Shown: positions 54,149 to 63,750 of the stretch, one piece after another
Layout: each line of letters opens with the position of its first letter
How positions within the stretch are numbered: the stretch's first letter is position 1
NCBI GenBank assembly: GCA_036656795.1
Contig: JAVXHR010000011.1
Coordinates: forward strand, 1 to 64,000
Direction: 5' to 3'
Origin: CAUPWF01 sp036656795
Lineage (GTDB): Bacteria > Bacillota > Clostridia > Lachnospirales > Lachnospiraceae
Length of the DNA: 64,000 nt
Notes under the pieces: generated by a model
What the model saw: the letters and a program-made list of their open reading frames with translations, nothing else
Told to the model about the DNA's origin: nothing
Database searches by the model: none
Translations under genes and position numbers: made by a program

Positions 54149-55324
54149 ATGAGCGATTTATTTGTTTTAAAAGAACAATTACAAAAGCTATATACAAAAA
54201 ATTCTAAGATAATTGATAAAACCATTCAATTTTTTCTGGCATTGAGTACGTTTTGGATAATCAATAGTAAGGTAGGGTTCATGAAACCCCTTGCACAGCC
54301 AATTGCAACAATAGGGTTGACGATTATATGTACGTTTTTACCGTTAATACTGACGGTTGTAGTTGCATCTATCGTGATACTATTACATATGTATGCAGTA
54401 TCAATGGGAATCATGGCAGTTGTTGGGGCAATCTTTTTATTGATGTATATCTTTTTCCTTCGGCTAACACCGAAACAGTCTTTGATGATATTATTAACAC
54501 CACTGGCATTTGGGCTTAAGATGCCATATATTATTCCCATTGCCTATGGACTTGTTGGAACACCGGTTTATATTGTACCAATTATCTGTGGGAGTATTAT
54601 ATACTATATGCTGGAATATATTAAGATATCTGCACCGACGATTACGGCAGCAGGTGCAGGTGGTATGGTAGGACAGATGACAACCTTTATCCAACAAATT
54701 TTTCAAAATAAAGAGATGTGGGTTGCGGTTGTAGCATTTACTATCTGTATTCTTGTTGTATATACTTTTCGAAAACAATCTATGGATCATGCATGGGAGA
54801 TTGCAATTGTTGTGGGGGCTGTTTCCAATATTGTGATTCTTGTTGCTGGGGATATTGCATTGAACATACATACACCATATATATCGCTGGTAATTGGAAC
54901 AATCGCTTCAGTTTTGATTGCATTTGTTTTGGAATTTTTTGTTTTTACAGTAGATTATTCAAGGACAGAACGATTACAGTTTGAAGATGATGAATATTAT
55001 TATTATGTAAAGGCAGTACCAAAACTTTCTATAGCAGCACCAGAGAAAACGGTAAAACGAATTAATGAGCGACAAGATATAAAACCAATGACGAGAGAAG
55101 AAATTGAAAAAAAGATACCGGCAAAAAAGCCATCTGTTCAATCCACATCGAACAGAGCACCACAGGTTAGAAGGGAACAGAGGAAGAAACCTCAGGAAAT
55201 CTCTGGAAGACGACCGGAACGAAAAGCAGATATTATGGGACAGACAGAAGAATTATTACTAGCGAAGAGCTTAAGAGACGAATTAAATATACAAGGAATT
55301 GTAGAGAAAGAGTTAGGACAATAA
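54149..55324 (+). CDS. Uncharacterised polytopic membrane protein upstream of cdaA
   Basis: A 391-residue protein with about nine hydrophobic segments up to residue 270 and a cytoplasmic C-terminal region of 120 residues. The junction is marked by a run of acidic and aromatic residues (RTERLQFEDDEYYYYVKAVPK), then a basic Pro/Arg-rich linker and a closing helix (EELLLAKSLRDELNIQGIVEKEL). The aromatic-acidic block looks like a conserved clostridial signature, but I cannot name the family. It follows its partner with no gap and precedes cdaA by 43 bases. A link to c-di-AMP or osmotic/envelope control is inference from position. Confidence 0.75.
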   Translation: MSDLFVLKEQLQKLYTKNSKIIDKTIQFFLALSTFWIINSKVGFMKPLAQPIATIGLTIICTFLPLILTVVVASIVILLHMYAVSMGIMAVVGAIFLLMYIFFLRLTPKQSLMILLTPLAFGLKMPYIIPIAYGLVGTPVYIVPIICGSIIYYMLEYIKISAPTITAAGAGGMVGQMTTFIQQIFQNKEMWVAVVAFTICILVVYTFRKQSMDHAWEIAIVVGAVSNIVILVAGDIALNIHTPYISLVIGTIASVLIAFVLEFFVFTVDYSRTERLQFEDDEYYYYVKAVPKLSIAAPEKTVKRINERQDIKPMTREEIEKKIPAKKPSVQSTSNRAPQVRREQRKKPQEISGRRPERKADIMGQTEELLLAKSLRDELNIQGIVEKELGQ

Positions 55325-55367
55325 AAGCAACAAGTAGCAATCAAGTTCAAAGCAAGGAGGTGACAAA

Positions 55368-56237
55368 GTGAGAGAGTTTGTATCCAAATACTTATCTGCA
55401 TACATGGCGGATTTTTATATTCCCAATATGCACATTACAGATTTTATTGAGATTATAATTGTAGCGTTTCTGGTATATCAGATTATGATGTGGATCAAGA
55501 ATACCAAAGCTTGGATGTTGCTTCGAGGAATGGTTGTACTTGCGCTTTTCATTTTGTTTGCCGCTGTTTTTAAGATGCATACGATCTTGTGGATTGCAAA
55601 GAATTCTATTGGAGTGTTGGCAACCGCAGCGGTTATTGTATTTCAACCGGAGCTTCGACGGGCATTAGAGAAATTAGGAGAACGTAATTTCCTGGGTTCG
55701 GTAGTTCCGTTTGATCGCACAAGAGAAAAATCAAGATTTGTGGACGATACTTTAGAAGGTATGGTTTCTGCAGTATATGAGATGAGCAAGGTGAAAACAG
55801 GTGCTCTTATTGTAGTAGAACAGGCTATAAAATTAACGGAATATGAAAACACAGGGATTCAACTGGACTGTATTGTATCTAGTCAGGTCCTTATTAATAT
55901 ATTTGAACATAATACACCACTTCATGATGGCGCGATTATCGTACGTGGTAACCGAATTGTATCAGCGACTTGTTATCTTCCATTATCAGATAATATGGGG
56001 CTTAGTAAGGAACTGGGAACCAGACATCGTGCTGCGGTAGGAATGAGTGAAGTTAGTGATGCACTGGTGATTGTAGTATCGGAGGAAACGGGAGCAGTAT
56101 CCACTGCTTTAGGTGGTCAGTTGGTGCGCAACGTAGAACCGGAATATCTAAGAGAACGTTTGCAATATATTCAGAATAAATCAGTGGAAGCAAAGCGATT
56201 CTTTTTTAGGAAAGGGTGGCGAAAACATGAACAGTAG
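55368..56237 (+). CDS. cdaA: Diadenylate cyclase CdaA
   Basis: A 289-residue membrane diadenylate cyclase that joins two ATP into c-di-AMP, the second messenger for potassium, osmolyte and wall homeostasis. Three N-terminal helices (about 26-98) precede the DAC domain with its catalytic DGA in PLHDGAIIVRGNR and the RHR motif in GTRHRAAVGM. The start is GTG 55368 behind a perfect AAGGAGGTGA. It overlaps cdaR by 11 bases. Length is normal. Confidence 0.97.
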   Translation: MREFVSKYLSAYMADFYIPNMHITDFIEIIIVAFLVYQIMMWIKNTKAWMLLRGMVVLALFILFAAVFKMHTILWIAKNSIGVLATAAVIVFQPELRRALEKLGERNFLGSVVPFDRTREKSRFVDDTLEGMVSAVYEMSKVKTGALIVVEQAIKLTEYENTGIQLDCIVSSQVLINIFEHNTPLHDGAIIVRGNRIVSATCYLPLSDNMGLSKELGTRHRAAVGMSEVSDALVIVVSEETGAVSTALGGQLVRNVEPEYLRERLQYIQNKSVEAKRFFFRKGWRKHEQ

Positions 56238-57471
56238 AACGGCAAAAAGTATAGGACTAAAGCTACTGGCACTTGTGTTTGCAACAATGTTATGGATTAT
56301 TGTTGTCAATGTAGATGACCCTATTGATATCCAAAGATTTGGTGGTATTAGTGTAAAGGTTACTCATGATGAGATTGTTACGAACAAAGGGAAAGTATAT
56401 CAGATTGTGGGAGAAAGTAAGACTGTGAATGTGGAAGTGAGAGCGAAACGTTCCGTATTGGCAAAGATTAAAACAGAAGATATTGTAGCAACAGCAGATA
56501 TGCGAGAGATAGAATTATCTTCGATGATCCCAATTACAATCTCTATAAAAGGATATGATGGAAAATTTGAATCAGCCATTGCAACACCAAGAAACCTGGA
56601 AGTAAGTGTGGAACCAAGTGCAAGTAATAAGTTCCCGATTACTGCAACGGCAATTGGAACACTTCAAGATGGATATATGTTGGGTGAATTAACAACGAAT
56701 CCGGAGACGGTAACGATTGGGGGCCCGGATTCACTTATTAATACCATCAGCAGAGTTGTAGCAAAAGTAGATGTATCAGGGGTATCGGAAGACCAAGAGC
56801 TGCCAGCAGAGTTAGTACTATATGATGGGAATGACAATGTGATTGACCAAACTTTGATTGAAAATAATATAGGAAAACAAGGATTGACGGTGAATGTGCA
56901 TCTGTTGAACACAAAATCGGTGCCATTAGAGCTTGATACCTCGAATGTAATTCCAAGAGAAGGATATGCAATCTCCGGAGTTAGTTATGAACCACAGGAG
57001 ATACTGGTGGCGGGGAAAGCAGAAGTTCTGGGAAAATTAGAAAAGATAGCACTGCCGGGGTCAGCACTTATACTAGAAGATCTTACTAAAAAGACAGAAC
57101 AAGTGGTTGATTTATTGTCTTATCTTCCGGAAGGTGTAAGCTTAGTAGATTCCAATGCAAATGGAGTGGCAATTACGATATCTGTTCAAAAGGCAGGAAC
57201 GAAAGTTGTGGATGTTCCGGTATTGTCAATTGTGGTAAATAACGCCCCTACGGATTTGAAGTTAAGTTATGCAACAACAGAAGATGTAGAATTAACTTTT
57301 AATGGAGCAAGAGAAGTGTTGGATAATCTGGTGATAGACAAAAAAGTATTTATTGATTTAAAAACATATAAAGAGCCAGGCTCTTATGCAGTTCCGATTC
57401 AAGTGGAATTACCAAATGGATGTACAATGACACAACAGGTAACTGCGTTAATTACATTGGAAAAAAAATAG
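56227..57471 (+). CDS. cdaR: CdaA regulatory protein CdaR (YbbR repeats)
   Basis: A 414-residue membrane-anchored protein with one N-terminal helix (about 9-30, KLLALVFATMLWIIVVNV) and a long extracytoplasmic part made of YbbR repeats, about four, visible from recurring V...G...V...P patterns such as ITATAIGTLQDGYMLGELTTNPETVTIGGP. CdaR binds CdaA and modulates its activity. The next glmM gene of the classical cdaA-cdaR-glmM operon is missing; an HPr-type gene follows instead. Confidence 0.95.
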   Translation: MNSRTAKSIGLKLLALVFATMLWIIVVNVDDPIDIQRFGGISVKVTHDEIVTNKGKVYQIVGESKTVNVEVRAKRSVLAKIKTEDIVATADMREIELSSMIPITISIKGYDGKFESAIATPRNLEVSVEPSASNKFPITATAIGTLQDGYMLGELTTNPETVTIGGPDSLINTISRVVAKVDVSGVSEDQELPAELVLYDGNDNVIDQTLIENNIGKQGLTVNVHLLNTKSVPLELDTSNVIPREGYAISGVSYEPQEILVAGKAEVLGKLEKIALPGSALILEDLTKKTEQVVDLLSYLPEGVSLVDSNANGVAITISVQKAGTKVVDVPVLSIVVNNAPTDLKLSYATTEDVELTFNGAREVLDNLVIDKKVFIDLKTYKEPGSYAVPIQVELPNGCTMTQQVTALITLEKK

Positions 57472-57490
57472 ACAATTAGGGAGGCTAGTC

Positions 57491-57754
57491 ATGGTTCAGC
57501 AAAAAGTGATTGTGAAGAATCCAACCGGATTGCACCTACGTCCGGCAGGTCTTTTGTGCAAAGAGGCGATGCAATATAAAAGTAAAATCACATTTGGTAT
57601 ACGAGATAATATTGCCAATGCAAAAAGTGTATTAAGTGTACTTGGAGCATGCGTGAAAAGTGGGGATGAGTTAGAATTTACGTGTGAAGGGGAAGATGAA
57701 GAAACAGCACTGGAAGCAATGGTAGCTCTTGTGGAAAGTGGATTAGGTGACTAA
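57491..57754 (+). CDS. ptsH: HPr-family phosphocarrier protein
   Basis: An 87-residue HPr-fold protein. The PTS phosphorylation site His15 is intact (TGLHLRPAG) and Ser46 is present in NAKSVLSVL, the target of HprK, so both PTS transfer and catabolite-repression signalling are possible. It is the normal HPr size. It sits 20 bases after cdaR and far from any ptsI, so it could be an extra HPr or Crh-like regulator rather than the main PTS carrier; the intact His argues against Crh, where that residue is replaced. Symbol given with caution. Confidence 0.88.
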   Translation: MVQQKVIVKNPTGLHLRPAGLLCKEAMQYKSKITFGIRDNIANAKSVLSVLGACVKSGDELEFTCEGEDEETALEAMVALVESGLGD

Positions 57755-57780
57755 GGGGCAGTTTAATAAAGGGAAGATGT

Positions 57781-59400
57781 ATGAATAAAAATGATAAAAG
57801 GAAGCAACAAGAAGAATACAGAATCTTAATGGAGAAAAAGAAACGACGATTACAAAAGAACAGAACGAGGCAGCCGCAGGTGCAACCACAAAAGGCATTA
57901 GTAAAAGAAGCTGCGATCAGAAAGAAGAAACAGAAAAAAAATGAGAAAAAAAGACGAATTAGTCAGAATCTTGGTGTGATTCTCGTCATCATACAACTCG
58001 TCATATCTATTATTTTTATTGGTGTAGTGTTAAGATTGAATATACTTCCGTTTAAGTATGTGGCTATCATTGGAATCTTGTTATTGTTATTATTGATAGG
58101 TGTGTTTGTTAGTCAGATAAGGAGCAAAAAGAAATGTATCTCAGGCAAGGTGGCAAGCATTTTCTTTAGTATTATCTTATTGTTTGGTTCTTACTACATT
58201 GTAAAAAGTAACAGTGCTTTGTTTGATATAACAGGCGGAAATAAAAAAGTAGACAGTATTGTAGTGGCAGTAAAGACGAAAGATGCAGCTAAAAAACTTC
58301 AGGATGCAAAAGACTACACATTTGGAGTACAGTATGCAATGGGTGGCGATAATATAGAAGCAGCTGTTAACACAATTAATAAAGAATTGGGAACAGATGT
58401 CAATACAAAAGAGTGTGAAAGCATTGGAAAACAGGCAGACGAGTTATTTGCCGGCAAAGTAGAAGCGATTGTCTATAACAGTGCATATACGGCAATGCTG
58501 GAAGAAGAGATAGAAGGATTCAGTGATAAAACACGTATTATATATACCCATAAGATAGAAACAGAAGTTGATAATGAAGGAAATGGAATCAAAGTGCAAA
58601 AAGAACCATTTAGCGTATTTATCAGTGGAATTGATGTGTATGGTGATATCACGACAAATAGTAGAAGTGATGTAAATATCATAGCAACGGTTAATCCAAA
58701 GACACACCAAGTACTTCTTATTACAACACCTCGTGATTATTATGTTCCGATTCCGGGGATATCGGGAGATAAAAAAGACAAACTTACACATGCAGGAATC
58801 TATGGGGTAGATGCGTCTATGGCAACGCTTGGGCAGGTCTATGATATGGGAATTGATTTTTATGCACGTATTAATTTTACATCATTGATAGATATTGTAA
58901 ATGCATTGGGTGGAGTAGATGTGGAATCAGAATATGCATTTACCACAAGTAAGGATTCCGGTGTAGTTATGGATGTAAAAAAAGGAATGAATACTTTTAA
59001 TGGGGAACAAGCACTGGCATTTAGCCGTGAACGACAAAACTTAGCAGATGGGGATAACCAACGTGGAAAAGACCAGCAAGCAGTTATTAAAGGGTTAATA
59101 AATAAGATGATTTCACCATCGGCACTTATGGGAGCCAATAAATTGATCGATAGTGTAAGAGGGAATGTTGACACGAATATGGCTGCGAAACAGATACAGT
59201 CCTTGATCAAACAACAGTTATCGGAGCAATCACCGTGGAATATATATTCAGTTGCAGCAGAGGGTACAGGCGATAAGCAGTATTGCTATTCTTATAAAGG
59301 GAAACCATTATATGTATGTCAACCGGATCAGACATCAGTAGATAAAATCAAAGGATTAGTGGATGCAGTCGAAAACGGAGAGACATTGCCAGCAGAGTAA
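57781..59400 (+). CDS. LytR-CpsA-Psr (LCP) family protein
   Basis: A 539-residue LCP enzyme, the type that attaches teichoic acids or polysaccharides to peptidoglycan. A long basic cytoplasmic N-terminus (about 1-60) precedes three membrane helices (about 65-85, 92-112, 123-140), more than the usual single anchor. Residues about 155-260 look like an accessory domain as in streptococcal CpsA. The LCP catalytic domain (about 275-470) has FISGIDVYG, ADVNIIATVNPKTHQVLLITTPRDYYVPIPG with its key Arg/Asp, and GVDVES...AFSRERQNLADGDNQR. It is 27 bases after the HPr gene. Confidence 0.92.
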   Translation: MNKNDKRKQQEEYRILMEKKKRRLQKNRTRQPQVQPQKALVKEAAIRKKKQKKNEKKRRISQNLGVILVIIQLVISIIFIGVVLRLNILPFKYVAIIGILLLLLLIGVFVSQIRSKKKCISGKVASIFFSIILLFGSYYIVKSNSALFDITGGNKKVDSIVVAVKTKDAAKKLQDAKDYTFGVQYAMGGDNIEAAVNTINKELGTDVNTKECESIGKQADELFAGKVEAIVYNSAYTAMLEEEIEGFSDKTRIIYTHKIETEVDNEGNGIKVQKEPFSVFISGIDVYGDITTNSRSDVNIIATVNPKTHQVLLITTPRDYYVPIPGISGDKKDKLTHAGIYGVDASMATLGQVYDMGIDFYARINFTSLIDIVNALGGVDVESEYAFTTSKDSGVVMDVKKGMNTFNGEQALAFSRERQNLADGDNQRGKDQQAVIKGLINKMISPSALMGANKLIDSVRGNVDTNMAAKQIQSLIKQQLSEQSPWNIYSVAAEGTGDKQYCYSYKGKPLYVCQPDQTSVDKIKGLVDAVENGETLPAE

Positions 59401-59443
59401 AGAGGGAAGTTACTGATTGTGATAACCAAAAGGGAGAAAGCGT

Positions 59444-60010
59444 ATGAAAAAATTAATATGTGGAATGTTAGTATTGCTATCAATTACAATGGTTGGGTGT
59501 CAAAAAAAAGTACAAGAAAAGCCAATTGATAAGTCAACCACAACAACAGCAGATAATAAGGACAAGAAAGATGAGACAACAAAAACAGAAACAGTGAAAG
59601 AAGAAAAGCCCATTGATAATCAAGAAAAAAAACAGAAACTGATTCATATCTATTACATTGATGATGCAACAGGGACGTATGTGTCAAAAGAAATGCAATG
59701 GAAAGAGCAAGACTATCAAGCTATATGGGAAGCACTAAAGGTAGAAGGCATGGTGACGGCAGAAAGCAAGCTGTTAAATCTGAAAATAAATAATACAGAT
59801 AAAACGATAGACCTAGATGCAAATCAGGCGTTTGGGGATTATATCAGAACGATGGGAAGCACAGGAGAACAAGAAATTCTGGCATGTGTTGTAAATACAT
59901 ACTTGGAAGCATGTGGGTGTGATAAGATAAAGATTACAGAAGAAGAAAAAGTGCTAGAAACAAATAATGCAACTTTAGATTACTACATGGGAATGATAAC
60001 ATTATCATAG
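59444..60010 (+). CDS. GerMN-like lipoprotein
   Basis: A 188-residue lipoprotein: signal MKKLICGMLVLLSITMVGC with the cysteine at about 19, a Thr/Lys/Asp/Glu-rich linker (about 25-65), then one domain of about 120 residues. That domain (IHIYYIDDATGTYVSKE...IWEALKVEG...INNTDKTIDLDANQAFGDYI...CVVNTYLEACGCDKIKITEE) resembles the GerMN domain of spore-envelope and other surface lipoproteins. The assignment is moderate. It lies between an LCP ligase and a wall hydrolase, suggesting a role in the cell wall. Confidence 0.72.
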   Translation: MKKLICGMLVLLSITMVGCQKKVQEKPIDKSTTTTADNKDKKDETTKTETVKEEKPIDNQEKKQKLIHIYYIDDATGTYVSKEMQWKEQDYQAIWEALKVEGMVTAESKLLNLKINNTDKTIDLDANQAFGDYIRTMGSTGEQEILACVVNTYLEACGCDKIKITEEEKVLETNNATLDYYMGMITLS

Positions 60011-60031
60011 CCAACAACGAGAGGATAAAGT

Positions 60032-63000
60032 ATGAAGAGAATAGTAGCGTGGTTATTAGTGATTATGATGGCTTGTTCAAGCGTTCAAGTACAAGCAAGC
60101 AATGTGAAACCGGAGGAAATTGGTCAAGAAAGTAAGACACCAACCGGTGAAAGTGAACCGACTCAGGTAGGATCGCAAGATGCAATTCAACAAGATGCGC
60201 CACAAGATACAGCAAATCAAGAGCCTGCACAACAAAAAGAGGCAGTGTCAGAGAAAAAAACAGGGGAACAAGAAGTAAAAATCAATTATCTTTGTGTAGG
60301 TTCTCCTTATATTGCAACAGAAGGAGAGCAAAAAGTAGTGTTGTCTTGGGGTGATGGAACAGAAAACATCTCAGATATGAAACTGGTATATGAAAAAAAT
60401 GATGGAACAAAAGCAGAATGGGCTTGTGAAAAACAAGAAAAGGAAACTTATTTATTTACAAAACAATTTTCCGGTGAAGACAAGGGTACATATCGTGTTT
60501 CAGGCATTCAGTTTATACAAGACGGCCAGATACACGAGTATTTACTGGATAATCTTGGGATTAATGCCAGATTTGGAATTGGTGAAGAATATGAAGGATA
60601 TGTAAGGGAAGAGTCAGTTAAGGCAAAAGGAATTAGTGAGGAAGATGTATCTGCAACGGTACTGAATTTAGAAACGAATGAAACAAAAGAAGTAGAAACC
60701 GGCGTGAAAGAAGCACTTTCAGATGCGGTAAAAGAAGCAAATGTTACCACTGGACCAAAGAAGAGTAGCAAGGCACGTTCAGCTGCGCGTGCAAGAGAGT
60801 TAGTCATTGCATTAGATCCGGGACATGACGATACACATGCCGGAGCTTCCGGAAATGGATTAAGGGAACAAGAACTGACCTTGAAGATTGCAATGTATTG
60901 TAAAGCGGAGTTAGAAAGATATTCCGGAGTGCGGATTCATATGACACGCACTACAGGAGCTTGTCCAAATCCGGGGCAATCATCTACAGAAGATAACAAG
61001 GCTAGAATTAGGCAGGCAGTTGCGGCAGGGGCAAGTGTGTATATTAGTTTTCATTTGAATGCGTCCACATCGTCTGGAGTGGCAGGAGCTGAAGTATATT
61101 ATCCGAATTATAACTGGAAGCCTGACATAGGAATGCATGGAGAAGCGTTGGCACAAAAGATACTGGATGAAATAGTTGCACTTGGAATTTCGAATAGAGG
61201 AATTAAGTTAAATACTTCTTCTGGAGATTATACATATGAAGATGGATCATTGGCAGATGCATATACGGTACAAAATACTTGCAAAAAGTTAGGAATTCCT
61301 GGATTGATTATTGAACATGCTTTTGTTTCTAATAGTGGAGATGCTTCATTCTTAGATTCTGAAAGTGATTTGCAAAGACTTGGACAAGCTGATGCAGCGG
61401 GAATTGCAAAATACTATGGATTAAGTATTGGAACTTGGATTCAAGATAATAATGGGTGGAAATACCAAGAAAGCAATGGCAATTTTGTTGTTAACACTTG
61501 GAAAGCAATTGGAGGTTCTACTTATTACTTTGATCAGAATGGATATCGTGTATCAGGGTGGCAGGATATAGGTGGAAAGAGATATTTCTTTATGCCGGAC
61601 GGAGTTATGCTGACGGGCTGGATATCTTTTGGCGCAGCACGCTATTTTCTGATGCCGGACGGTCATATGCTGACAGGTTGGTGTTCTTTTGGTGATACAA
61701 GATATTATCTTGGAACAGATGGTGTTATGCAAACCGGATGGAGAGATATCGGTGGTAAGAGATACTTCTTTATGCCAGAGGGGTATATGCTAAGAGGCTG
61801 GATATCATTTGGAAATACAAGATATTATTTAGACGCTAATGGCGCCATGGTTACAGGAAATCAAACCATTAATGGAACCCAGTATATATTTGACCAAGCA
61901 GGTGTTTTACAAAGCTATACAGGCTGGAGAACGATGTTCGGAAAACAATACTATTATAAAAATGATATTGTTCAAACGGGGTGGCAGGAGATTGAAGGCA
62001 ATCGACATTTCTTTATGCCTGACGGAGTTATGCTGACAGGCTGGATATCTTTTGGAAGCATCAGATATTATCTGGGTGATAATGGAATTATGCTAAAAGG
62101 CTGGCAGCAAATAGGGTCGTTCAAGTATTATTTAGGCTCAGACGGTATTGTACAGACGGGTTGGAGAACAGTAGAAGGCAACCGACATTTCTTTATGCCA
62201 GACGGTCATATGTTAACGGGTTGGATCTCATTTGGAGACGTAAGATATTATCTTGGATTAGATGGTGTGATGGTTACCGGGAAGCAAATGATTGGTGGAA
62301 TTGAATATGAATTCAATTCAGATGGTACGATGAAGGGATATACAGGTTGGAAAACTATATCTGGAAAACAATATTATTATAAAGATAATGTTATGCAGAC
62401 AGGATGGAAGGATATAGAAGGCAATCGACATTTCTTTATGCCTGACGGAGTTATGCTGACAGGCTGGATATCTTTTGGAAGCATCAGATATTATCTGGGT
62501 GATAATGGAATTATGCTAAAAGGCTGGCAGCAAATAGGGTCGTTCAAGTATTATTTAGGCTCAGACGGTATTGTACAGACGGGTTGGAGAACAGTAGAAG
62601 GCAACCGACATTTCTTTATGCCAGACGGTCATATGTNNNNNNNNNNNNNNNNNNNNNNNNNNNNNNNNNNNNNNNNNNNNNNNNNNNNNNNNNNNNNNNN
62701 NNNNNNNNNNNNNNNNNNNNNNNNNNNNNNNNNNNNGGTTGGAGAACAGTAGAAGGCAACCGACATTTCTTTATGCCAGACGGTCATATGTTAACGGGTT
62801 GGATCTCATTTGGAGACGTAAGATATTATCTTGGATTAGATGGTGTGATGCGAACAGGTTGGCAGGATATAGGTGGTAAAAGATATTTCTTTATGCCAGA
62901 TGGAATGCAATTAAGAGGCTGGATATCATTTGGTGATGTTCGTTATTATTTAGATGCAGAAGGAGCAATGGTAACAGGTTGGCGTTCAGTGGATAGCTTG

Positions 63001-63591
63001 TGGTACTTTTTTGCAGAGGATGGAAAACTGGATAGGAATCCATCGGGAAATCCACCAACAACAGCTACATATCTGATAGAGGGAGGAACAACGGTTTCGG
63101 TCTTTCAGATGACGAATTACTTTACAAAAAAAAATAAAATATATCCGGCGTTTTATGCCAATAGTGATGCACCAACACTAACAGATTTTTGTCGTATATA
63201 CTATGAGGAAGCAGCAGCAGAAGGGATTAAAGCGGAAGTAGCATTTACACAGGCTATGAAAGAGACAGGCTGGCTTAGCTTTGGCGGAGATGTAACGATT
63301 GGACAGTATAATTTTGCAGGAATAGGAACTACAGGTGGGGGTGTTGCAGGTGCTAGTTTTGATTGTGTTCGAACAGGGATTCGCGCACAGATACAACATC
63401 TAAAAGCATATGGTTCAAAATCGCCACTTGTAAACCCTGCAGTTGATCCAAGATTTGGATTGGTAACAAGAGGTTCCTCAATCTATGTGGAATGGCTGGG
63501 TATACAAGAGAATCCATATGGTAAGGGCTGGGCAGCAGGTGCAAATTATGGATATGATATTGTGAAAATGATAGCGGATTTAAAGTCATAA
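60032..63591 (+). CDS. Bifunctional autolysin: amidase, wall-binding repeats, glucosaminidase (interrupted by an assembly gap)
   Basis: A secreted peptidoglycan hydrolase of about 1134 residues once the gap is resolved. A signal peptide (1-23) and Gln/Glu-rich region precede a zinc N-acetylmuramoyl-L-alanine amidase (Amidase_3, about 256-465; DPGHDD, LREQELTL, SFHLNAS, IIEHAF). Roughly 23 aromatic wall-binding repeats of about 20 residues (GWQDIGGKRYFFMPDG type) span about 470-955. The C-terminal 175 residues form a glucosaminidase-like domain (AFTQAMKETGW..., GQYNFAGIG). 100 N at 62637-62736 split it; the 55 bases before recur after it and collapsing them restores frame. It cuts both stem-peptide and glycan bonds. 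Confidence 0.93.
61994..62272 (+). repeat. Perfect 279-bp duplication in the autolysin, copy A
   Basis: Identical to 62417-62636 continued at 62792-62850, with a period of 423 bases (141 codons). It covers several wall-binding repeats. Nucleotide identity, including silent sites, points to recent duplication or gene conversion. Confidence 0.9.
62417..62850 (+). repeat. Perfect 279-bp duplication in the autolysin, copy B (spans the gap)
   Basis: Second copy, interrupted by the 100 N and the 55-base contig overlap. The match to copy A holds across the join, as expected if the gap is artificial. Confidence 0.85.
62637..62736. other. Assembly gap (100 N) inside the autolysin gene
   Basis: Exactly 100 N. 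The flanks 62582-62636 and 62737-62791 are identical. A third repeat unit could be hidden because the sequence is longer than a short-read k-mer. Confidence 0.95.
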
Positions 63592-63615
63592 GTCCCTTGT
63601 TATTCTTAAAATAGT

Positions 63616-63656
63616 GGAAAAGGACAGATATAGATAGTATCGGGTCCTTTTCTTTT
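63616..63656 (+). terminator. Terminator after the autolysin gene
   Basis: A 9-bp stem GAAAAGGAC/GTCCTTTTC with a long loop and a T-rich end. Confidence 0.75.
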
Positions 63657-63669
63657 GGTAATAATAATA

Positions 63670-63698
63670 TTGTATTTAAAACAAAAATTTGTTATCAT
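63670..63698 (+). promoter_or_regulatory. Possible promoter of the polysaccharide gene at the window end
   Basis: TTGTAT (63670-63675), a 17-base spacer and TATCAT (63693-63698). Confidence 0.4.
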
Positions 63699-63750
63699 AT
63701 AAAGGGTATGTAAAAAAATTGTAACAATTTGAAATAAAGAGGAAATAATT

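Noticed and set aside
57491..57754. Crh, the regulatory HPr paralogue lacking PTS function
   Set aside because: His15 is intact, whereas Crh has another residue at that position.
61500..63000. CRISPR-like or satellite array
   Set aside because: The repeats are in frame, coding for aromatic wall-binding units, and have no uniform spacers.
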